From Hemicentrotus pulcherrimus (taxonomy: Eukaryota; Echinodermata; Echinoidea; Camarodonta; Strongylocentrotidae), in the NCBI GenBank assembly GCA_003118195.1, contig BEXV01000199.1, forward strand, positions 127,671 through 148,717: 21,047 bases of DNA. Direction: 5' to 3'. Shown here piece by piece: positions 1 to 21,047 of the stretch; the stretch's first letter is position 1, and every line of letters starts with the position of its first letter. The notes below the pieces were generated by a model that saw nothing but the letters and a program-made list of their open reading frames with translations, made no database searches and was not told where the DNA came from. A program made the position numbers and the translations under genes.

Positions 1-294
1 CCCCCCCCCCCCCCCCAGATGGTTGTCCCTCATCTAATCAATAATCAACTTCTTCATAGACTGGTCATTGTCCTCACTTGCAGATCTAAAAAGGATGGCA
101 CCGGTCCGTCCGTACTCCTTAATCCATGACATTCGTAAATAAAACAGTGAGAGATTTTTCGATATTGTGCCACTCCCTTTTTAATATGTGCTTCGGTTAG
201 ATCCAACCCTGATTGTTGTGTAAACAAAATACAAACAAAAATCCATCTCTTTCCTCTCAATCTTATATCATTTTTCTCCATTTATACCACACAG
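1..294 (+). other. Probable intron end of the left gene
   Basis: The window opens with a 16-base C run. AT-rich, pyrimidine-rich sequence then leads to an acceptor-like ACACAG at 289-294 preceded by a long C/T tract. No coding signal was seen in it. Confidence 0.45.
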
Positions 295-485
295 CCAAGA
301 TAGCATGCGTGGAGTGTAACCGGCCCGCGTACGGGACGGATGGGCGGTGCCATGGGGAGGGCGTCATTAAAGAAAAAACCCGCTTCGTGGCCGTCGACGT
401 GAAGGGTTGCCGAGGTCGATGGATCCAGCAATCTATCGAAGACGACTGCAAATGTGATACGGGAGAGGATTATATATTCATCTAG
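295..485 (+). CDS. Last coding exon of an unidentified cysteine-rich, probably secreted protein
   Basis: An acceptor (pyrimidine tract then ACACAG at 289-294) opens a frame whose first codon is split (two bases here) and which runs 62 codons to TAG at 483-485. The peptide begins KIACVECNRPAYGTD and has six cysteines: CVEC, GRC, KGC and a closing CKC, followed by DTGEDYIFI. Alternating beta-like residues (TRFVAVDVKGC) and a CxC near the C terminus recall secreted cystine-knot ligands and antagonists (noggin-like or CTCK proteins), but I do not recognise the family and spacing fits none exactly. The segment is clearly richer in GC and CpG than its flanks, which supports coding. Earlier exons are left of the window. 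It converges with clathrin. Confidence 0.5.
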
Positions 486-1415
486 TAGATAATACGTCTT
501 CTTCTCCAGACATTATTATTCTGATTATTTAGGCTGTATTTTTTACTTTTAAGAATTTGTCGCTCGGGTACTGTACGCTATTTGAATAATAATAAGACAA
601 TGTGAATGTCATATGTATAGCATGTTATTACATATTAAGTATCGAATATCATTATAGAGTTCAATGTAAATTCGTTCGATTTCCTAACTTACTCGAATTG
701 TATTCTTATATATTTTGAAGTATTCTCCTTCTCCATGTCTTTTTTTTTTCATGAAATGGATGATACATAAAACTGGTATGTTTTGAACATCAGCAGAACT
801 CATCTCTTTAATTAGGAAAATCTATAGTATATTCACAGCAATAAGGATAGAATAAGGACATTAATTTGGACGAATGGTTTATTGAAATACAATGCGATGT
901 CACGATAAACATTATGATACAAACATAATTTCAACCATGCTGTGTCGTAGCCTGTTTTCGACAATTAGAAGGAAAACCTTTAGGGGGGGGCTTTGGAGTA
1001 TAGTTGTTTCTAAGTGTTTATAAATTAACATGATGGGTTTTTATGACATTTTATCTTTGATTTGCTGATGTTTCCTAATAATCGACGATTATATATTAGA
1101 GTAGAACTATGCTGTTATGAATATAACGTGTCCTAAATTTATTTTATGGCTTCAAAGGCATGCTAGTATTTGTTTCGAGGAAATGCGAATGATAAAGAGG
1201 TAATTTGATTAATGTAAAAGAATCATTAATTAATGTCAATTGTTTCAATAAAAATGTCTCAATATGCAAACGAGCAAAGTAATAACTATTTCTACAAAGC
1301 AATCTTTTTTATCGTACAACAAAACACCAGAAAGTATTCTTTACATTAGTTTTCAGCATCTTGGACCAAATTGGCAACACCTCAGTCATATTTTGTATTC
1401 AGTCGTGTAAATAAA
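486..1415 (+). other. Probable 3' UTR of the left gene
   Basis: AT-rich sequence without open frames follows the stop at 483-485 and reaches a good poly(A) signal. The exact length depends on which signal is used (1247-1252 or 1410-1415). Confidence 0.4.
1410..1415 (+). terminator. Candidate poly(A) signal for the left gene
   Basis: AATAAA is followed within 30 bases by a GT-rich stretch (GTTTGTTCGGTGTTTTTT), the usual arrangement for cleavage and polyadenylation. An earlier AATAAA at 1247-1252 lacks such a stretch. Confidence 0.4.
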
Positions 1416-3389
1416 AGTTTGTTCGGTGTTTTTTATACACAGTTACACACAACCATCTAAATAGTATATTCTTAGTCATGAAGATTTGTAATATGAAGGC
1501 GCATAAATCTTCATATTAATGTGTCCTATTTGGTTGTAGGGTTAAAATAGATATAATAACGTGTTTTGTGTAATGGTAGCCGCATGACAAGTATAATATA
1601 ACTACATGAAGAGTCTAAATAATGTACATGTACTATGTTTAAGGAAAACAAAATGTTGCATTTTATGTAAAGGTGCTATCATGTCATGTGTACATACTAT
1701 TTTCGTGCATGGATTTTGATGCTTTTTAGACTTGTATTTATATTGAGACATAAATTCTTGTTGAATGTCCACTCTTTTTAAAACTTGCTTTAGCCTTCTT
1801 GCTTGTGTTATTGACAATGTATAGCGAAAGACCAGCTATTTTTTTTTGTTAACCGAATTACTCTGCTGCACGTCCTAAATTTATCTTAGTTTTATTTTTC
1901 AAAGCTGTATTATGTTGTAGATTAATCTGAAGATTGTTAGAATGTGTATATTTTTTAAAGAATTTGTGTAAAACGGCTTTGTTTTGTTGATTCTCAATTA
2001 ATAGATTCGAACTCTTGAATTTGATATCCACATTATTTATTTCCTTATTTGCTAACCTGCCTTGTTATCGCCTTGATTTCGCTAGCAATTGTCTCTTGAT
2101 TTCTAGACTTGTAAACACTTTAGTTTCGTAATTCAGATAACGCATCTCTCATTTCTTCACGATTGCTCATTTTAGTATTTTGGTAACTGCAAATTAATGA
2201 ACCAAATCATGTCAAACATGGAATATTTGTAATAATCTCCTTCTTACTCCTTTAAAGAAAAATGTCCTGGTCTTCTTTTCCTCCCCATCTCCCTCTTCGT
2301 TTGCTTCTTCTTCAGCTACTTCTCCTTCTTATTGCTGTTATTCATTTCTTCTTTCTTTCCTCCTCTTTTTCTTCTTCTTCTTCTTCTTCTTCTTCTTCTT
2401 CTTCTTCTTCTTCTTCTTCTTCTTCTTCTTCTTCTTCTTCTTCTTCTTCTTTTCCTTCTTTCTTCTTCATCACCTTCTTTCCACTGCGTACCTCTCTCTG
2501 GCCCTGTATTATATACCTTCTGTCTTTGTTTCTATAACCGTATTATGTCAACAACAAATTAAAAAAAGTAACCTTTAATAACTTGTTTCTATTGATAATC
2601 TTGATATCAACGAATTTAAATGAAAATCAAGAAATTGGATTAGAACAAAAATGTAAACAAACTTTGGGCATGCTTTTTAATTGTACCTCCTCTTTTAAAC
2701 AAGATTTAGTTAGAAGATTTTTCCTTAGGTTTAAGAAGGGTTGTAAAGTCTGGCAGTGTATTGGCAATAAAGAGTGTGTGGTATACAAAGAGAAAATGCA
2801 TTTTGTGTTTTTATTGTATTGTCTTGGTTGTGTACCATACAATTTTAGCATGTACACGTCATTCACTTTTCCTTACAACATTAAACAATTTGCGTGTCGC
2901 TGTGTTTTGATGTTACAGAAACACCCCATGATCCACGTTGGTTGTTAAGAAGTTTGCATAGATGCTAGAAGAAAGTGAAATTTTAAGAATCCATAAAAAA
3001 AAAACCTTTAAAACTGTCAAAGGACATAATTATGTATATTTATAATGTAGGCGTTTTATTCCTACTTGCTTGTTCCAGGCTTTTGCTAATATTCCTAGTA
3101 TATATCTTTAATTTGTCGAAGGCAAAATGTAGCAATACCTTTCAGTGAATGATAATATTAAAACGAAAGTTCAAATTTGTACAAATCTATAAGCTGTGCA
3201 GAGTCATGCAGTAATTAAAAATGACCACATCCAAATATAAGCCTGATCCTGCATTAGCAAACAGATTTATGAGAATTGAGAACAAATGATCAAACATAAG
3301 TGATGTCTGAATTAGAAATCTGTAATCATCTCAATTATTGAAAAACTATACCATACTTATTTGTTACCCCCCCCCNAAATCTCGTTAAA
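1416..3389. other. AT-rich intergenic stretch
   Basis: I see no credible exon or RNA gene here. The only marked structure is the CTT microsatellite. The frames at 2583-2948 are low-complexity and contradicted by composition; a single ambiguous base sits at 3376 beside a nine-base C run. Confidence 0.6.
2369..2450. repeat. (CTT)n microsatellite, about 27 units
   Basis: Uninterrupted CTT triplets run from about 2371 to 2450, flanked on both sides by imperfect C/T-rich sequence (2262-2520). The Ser- or Leu-run frames across it are artefacts of the triplet. Confidence 0.97.
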
Positions 3390-3640
3390 ATCCTAAACGC
3401 GAGCAGACGGTCAACCCCTTCACCTGTCAAACGATACGGGGGCTTAAAATTTTGCCGTCGTCGCGTCGCATCCCACACACGAAACAAGCTGTCGTGGGGA
3501 TGAACGGATCCCAGTGCGATCTCGATAAGAATGTGGACGTGTGTTTTGCGCGGGATTCCAGCCCCATTGGACCAAAAATAGTCCAGCGTTGACACATCAG
3601 CGCCTGCCTGGCATTCCTCGGACTCGTAAACTGATTTTCA
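3390..3640 (-). other. CpG-rich open segment of unknown nature (possible exon or mobile-element fragment)
   Basis: This island is much richer in GC and CpG than its AT-rich surroundings. On the minus strand a frame is open from about 3637 to 3377. It reads through STLDYFWSNGAGIPRKTH, LIEIALGSVHPHDSLFRVWD and NFKPPYRLTG, where TTTGACAG/GTGAAG (about 3428-3419) looks like a splice donor. The plus strand also has a frame of about 47 codons. I recognise no family. No good acceptor precedes the minus frame. It could be an exon, a transposon remnant or a gene fragment. Confidence 0.3.
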
Positions 3641-3930
3641 CATTAATGCTCGTTCGTCATTGTCTGCTCTAAATATAGATTATAATAGGTCGAGATAGGG
3701 TTAAGGGGTTGTTTAGATATCAGATTTGTACATTGGAACTCTAGTGTAGCATGGATCTGAAAATATAGTAAATGGATGCTCCATTCCTACCGTGAAGAAA
3801 AAAAGAAAGAAATTAATTAATATCTATGAATAAAATTTCAAGCCATTCAAGTACATGTGTATATTGGCTATGCATGATTCTTACACTCCCTCCTATAAAA
3901 AGATCGTAGAGACGTATATCTATCTTCATA

Positions 3931-4144
3931 TTCTTCTTCTCCTTCTTTCTTTCTCTCTCACTATCTCTCCCTTTCTTCCTCAAATTCTCCCTCTCCCTCT
4001 CTCCCTCCATTCCAATATATGATATATCTCTCTCCCTTCCTCCTCACCTCTTTCTCTTTCCTTTCCTTTTCGCTCCCTTCCAATTTCTGTCTCTCTTTCT
4101 CTCTCGCCCTCCTTTCACCTAATATCTGCCCCTCCCCTTCTAAA
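3931..4144. repeat. Polypyrimidine (C/T) tract
   Basis: About 210 bases are overwhelmingly C and T on the plus strand, made of CTCTCC, TTTCTC and CCTTCC units with short A-containing breaks. The Glu/Arg-rich frames on the other strand are a by-product. Confidence 0.9.
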
Positions 4145-4184
4145 TTCTCAAAAGATAATTTCATTTTTTTCCTCAAAACCCCCT

Positions 4185-4291
4185 GGCCCGTATTTTGAAG
4201 TCAGGTTTAACTTTAAACCTAGGTTTAAAGTCTCGCCTAACTCTCAGATTTAAACCTGGGTTTAACTAAACCTGACTTCAGAATACGGGCC
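4185..4291. mobile_element. Foldback or MITE-like element with 25-bp inverted ends
   Basis: GGCCCGTATTTTGAAGTCAG at 4185 is mirrored by CTGACTTCAGAATACGGGCC ending at 4291; over 25 bases one mismatch is seen. The interior is itself palindromic (TTTAAACCTAGGTTTAAA and a related copy), so the whole 107 bp can fold. There is no coding capacity. I recall GGGCCCGTATTC-ended palindromes as common dispersed repeats in marine invertebrate DNA, but could not check this. Confidence 0.7.
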
Positions 4292-6504
4292 CCTGAATCA
4301 ATCACAATCTTCACAACACACATGTAAAAATAAAATTGGCGAATGAGAGAAATGTGTTATAATTACTGGGTTTATCACATTTAATTGTACGGTATCGTTC
4401 CCTCATATAATCAAAGAGAGACAGGAAAACAACATTCTTTATAAGGGGCCAGCAAGTAACAAATAGGTTTGCACACGTAAAATGAATGAAATAAAAAGAG
4501 AGAAACTCTCTTTTGGGATAACCATTTATACCAACATTCATTCCCACAAGCAATATCCTAATGTATAAATGCTTTGCTACTATATAAAATTTAAGGGGCA
4601 GTTCTTTTGTCATTACATAACTGATAAACCAGATTTTCAAATGGTTTTTCAAATAGTTATCTATCTACCGTACTATTTTTGGCGAATTTTCATTTTCTGG
4701 CGGTCTCCATAATTAACAGAATGTTTTTTCAGTTTTTAATTTTCAATGTTACTTGAGAGTTTTGTTTCATTTGGTATGTATGATCTCATGCTTCTACTGA
4801 ACAAAATATAGAAAACTATTTCTTTTATTAAAACAAAAAAATAAGGACAGCTATTGTCTCATCTTGGAGCTCATGTCTTATCTTGAACAAAATAGAAGAG
4901 AACTCTCAGTTTCAATTGAAAGTCATGAACTACCAAACCTAATACTGCAGCCAGAATGCAGCAAGAAAACGTTGGATCTTAAAATCTTTTTATTTAGTTG
5001 TTAGCACATTCACGGACGATTCCATTCATTAACATTGGTCCATGTCGATTCCTTTCACCGTCTATCAAATATATACCATTCAAAACTATTTCACACTCTT
5101 TTACCTCTACATTTTCCACAATGAGGAATGAATTCAGTTGATTAGACTATGTTTTCCACGAGGATCCACAAAATAATATATCATAGCTTCACAAAACAAA
5201 ATATAATAAAAAGTGTATGCTCGGTATTGTAATAAATGCTATTTGTTTATATTGACAATAAATGACTAGATGATACATAGTAATAACATGGTGATGTGTT
5301 CATTATCTCATCTTTCACTGGGGGTGATCTTACATTCAGTCTATCCTAGTAGTTGAACATTTCTGTTTAAAATAAAACACAAAAATTTAATAAATTCTTC
5401 ACGCCTTTGTAGTTTCTCCCTGAAATTACTGGGAATTTACGACTCCCTTAAATAATCATGTTATATTACATCACTCAATTTGTGCTCCTTTTCTGTTTAA
5501 CATAATCAGAGATCTCATTAGTCTGAAGTTAATACGAATTAAATTCCAGATTGTAAATATAATAATTTCTCTCATTCTCATGAAAGCTTTCAAAATCTGA
5601 TTACTGCGATAAATTTTGAACTTATGATAAAACTATGGTGGAATTAAAAGCTGGGCTTCAATGAAAACATAATATATTCTTGAAATAGTATTCCTCTGGA
5701 CGAGTTACAAGATCTTTTCTCATAAAAGCTGGGCTAGCATATGCAGACATTTACAAAGCACGACAATGAACTGACAATTAGAAACACAAAGAACAGTACA
5801 TTCTAAACCATTCCATATCTCTTCATTCCCTCTTCTCAAAGGGTATTCCCCTGTAAACACACCGGGGGAATCCCCTAAAATGAAACACAATATCTACCTA
5901 TACTTCATTCCCTGGAATTTCTGGGAGCAGTCATATATGAATGACACTCCTTCAGCTTTAAGCATTAGAAATTGCTCCCGGTTCTGATGTTTCTTCGCAA
6001 AAAACACATTGAGTCTTCTCTTATAATACATGCTGACAAAGAAAACAGTTTTCACATCTGGCTCGGCGTTGAATTCAAGAATATCGCAAAATACTTCCAA
6101 TACAATCTATTTTCTCTCTTTCTCTCTGGCCTGCCAAATCTCATAATCATCCAACTCCTCTCATGGACCACATAATATAATATCAATTACATAAAAATAC
6201 AATATATAACTAAGTTTACTAAATATCACATTGATTGGAAAGCAAAATGGTTTGGTTTCTGAATCCACTATTAGATATTACAAAAAAGAAAAATAGTAAA
6301 CAAACTGAAATGATATGCATGAACATAGATAAAAACTAAATCTTGACAAATCTAAGTCTACTCTGATAAACTTTGGTATTTTTGGACCAAAGATGAGAAA
6401 GAAAGCACTAAACCTGCTCCCTTTGTCTCACTTCTACCTTTTCCAATTTTTCGTTCTTCTACTTTTTTGTATAAATTCATACATTAGCTCCTTTAACCCT
6501 TTCT
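4292..6504. other. AT-rich intergenic or distal 3' UTR
   Basis: No exon with coding-like composition was found on either strand. It may hold distal clathrin 3' UTR (reverse-strand AATAAA at 4989-4994 and 4824-4829). A short GC-rich hairpin lies at 5840-5876. Confidence 0.5.
5840..5876 (-). other. GC-rich hairpin in possible clathrin 3' UTR
   Basis: AGGGTATTCCCC (5840-5851) can pair with GGGGAATCCCCT (5865-5876) at 11 of 12 positions around a 13-base loop. It stands out in AT-rich sequence. Whether it is transcribed is unknown. Confidence 0.35.
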
Positions 6505-6510
6505 TTTATT
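6505..6510 (-). terminator. CLTC: Candidate CLTC poly(A) signal AATAAA
   Basis: Reverse-strand AATAAA (TTTATT on the plus strand), the first one past the clathrin stop, about 435 bases downstream. No clear GU-rich element follows. Further candidates on the same strand lie at 4989-4994 and 4824-4829, so this choice is uncertain. Confidence 0.35.
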
Positions 6511-6942
6511 TACGTTGAATTCTATTAAATGACTTGCACATAATCATGGTTATAACTATATATATATCACAAATTTAGGTATCATGTTTTCATGTGACCA
6601 GTAGTTTGAGCCTGTGAGTATTTGCCAGTTTGGGATGCTAAGTAGGATCATAGCATATGTTTCTACATTGATTTGTACATCTCTGTAAACAGCATACATA
6701 TAAAATCTGCAAATTCAGTTCATCATATATCATCTTCCATAAAACAATCATCATCCAGAACGGCCTATCCCATCTCACTTCATCTCGTAAAAAGATGCAC
6801 TTGCTGGCAGAGCGAAGCGTTCGGTACTGCGATAAAAGAATTTCAGGTACCACCCATGTCTATATATTTGGTACCGGAGGCGTTGGTTAGTGAACCGGTG
6901 GTTGGGTTATATGGTACCGCCGGTGCAGGTTGATTACATGTG
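6505..6942 (-). other. CLTC: CLTC proximal 3' UTR
   Basis: This sequence follows the clathrin stop codon. It begins with three in-frame stops and contains three GGTACC palindromes (6846-6851, 6870-6875, 6913-6918). The first reverse-strand AATAAA is at 6505-6510. I cannot tell from sequence where cleavage occurs; vertebrate CLTC UTRs are long, so the transcript may continue further left. Confidence 0.6.
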
Positions 6943-20784
<13,842 letters not shown>

Positions 20785-21047
20785 CTGGTGTGTGAGAGGG
20801 GGTCAAAAAATCAGTTGTTGTCATTTACAGAGGGGAAAAGCACAGAAATGTGATTGATCTCTATAAAATTAAAAAAATGAGCTAAAAATTGTAGGAAATG
20901 ATTACGAAGCACTGGCCAAAAGATTAAATTGACCAACACATGTCTGTCACACCTCAGATATTTCTCTATGAAGACTGAGAAAGTGCCTTCCCTATGGTAT
21001 GATTAGAGAGACCACAGCTACCCTGTCTCCAAGATATCAACAATATT
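20785..21047 (-). other. CLTC: CLTC intron upstream of exon a (partial)
   Basis: Intron sequence running off the window. The preceding exon (end of the beta-propeller region) is not included. More than half is repeat copy 2. Confidence 0.85.
20887..21047 (+). repeat. 161-bp dispersed repeat, copy 2 (cut by window edge)
   Basis: Same orientation as copy 1 at 18279-18439 and collinear base for base. It reaches the last base of the window, so the true element may be longer to the right; copy 1 continues TATCATTCTCC after the shared end. Confidence 0.9.

Noticed and set aside
2262..2562. Serine-run and leucine-run open frames
   Set aside because: They are generated by the CTT triplet repeat; no flanking protein-like sequence or splice signals.
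2583..2948. 121-codon plus-strand frame
   Set aside because: AT-driven composition rich in Phe, Cys, Lys and Leu, no recognised domain, no supporting signals, and overlapping frame on the other strand is as long.
3813..4176. Glu/Arg/Lys-rich minus-strand frames
   Set aside because: They are the reverse of the polypyrimidine tract.
4311..4652. 113-codon minus-strand frame
   Set aside because: AT-rich, hydrophobic and basic mix without recognised motif, splice context or GC shift; most likely chance.

Overview
This window is nuclear DNA from an animal. It is dominated by the 3' two thirds of a clathrin heavy chain gene (CLTC, minus strand). Nineteen consecutive coding exons lie between 20784 and 6943. 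Every one ends in a GT donor and begins after an AG acceptor (the last ends at the stop codon), and phases match across all 18 introns. Joined, they encode 1199 residues that align almost without gaps to human CLTC from about residue 488 to the C terminus. The N-terminal beta-propeller (roughly residues 1-487) and the promoter lie beyond 21047. Short introns (263-1232 bp), AT-rich non-coding DNA, many microsatellites and foldback elements with GGGCCCGTATTC-type ends suggest a marine invertebrate, perhaps an echinoderm such as a sea urchin. The species call is inference; clathrin is too conserved to decide it.

Layout from left to right. 1-294 is intron-like sequence. 295-485 (+) is the probable last coding exon of an unidentified cysteine-rich, probably secreted protein with a CxC end, followed by an AT-rich 3' UTR with a good poly(A) signal near 1410. 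1420-6500 is intergenic or UTR sequence holding a (CTT)27 microsatellite, a CpG-rich open segment of unknown nature (3390-3640), a 200-bp polypyrimidine tract and a foldback element (4185-4291). The left gene and clathrin converge tail to tail. 6943-20784 is the clathrin gene. Its introns hold a plus-strand coding-like remnant (7383-7661), a diverged tandem duplication, a 233-bp assembly gap (fully intronic, so no exon is lost), a 170-bp foldback element, and one of two copies of a 161-bp repeat. The other copy runs to the right edge of the window.

The encoded clathrin segment covers the linker, the ankle, distal and proximal leg repeats (CHCR1-7), the light-chain-binding part of the proximal leg, the trimerisation hub and the C-terminal tail. 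The tail keeps the Hsc70-type uncoating motif as TLMIT but replaces the vertebrate Pro/Tyr/Gly tail with a Met-Pro-Gly repeat. I found no prokaryotic-type system, CRISPR array or RNA gene, and no convincing new multi-gene system. The items most worth a second look are the unidentified cysteine-rich exon, the intronic plus-strand remnant, the CpG-rich segment and the repeat families.
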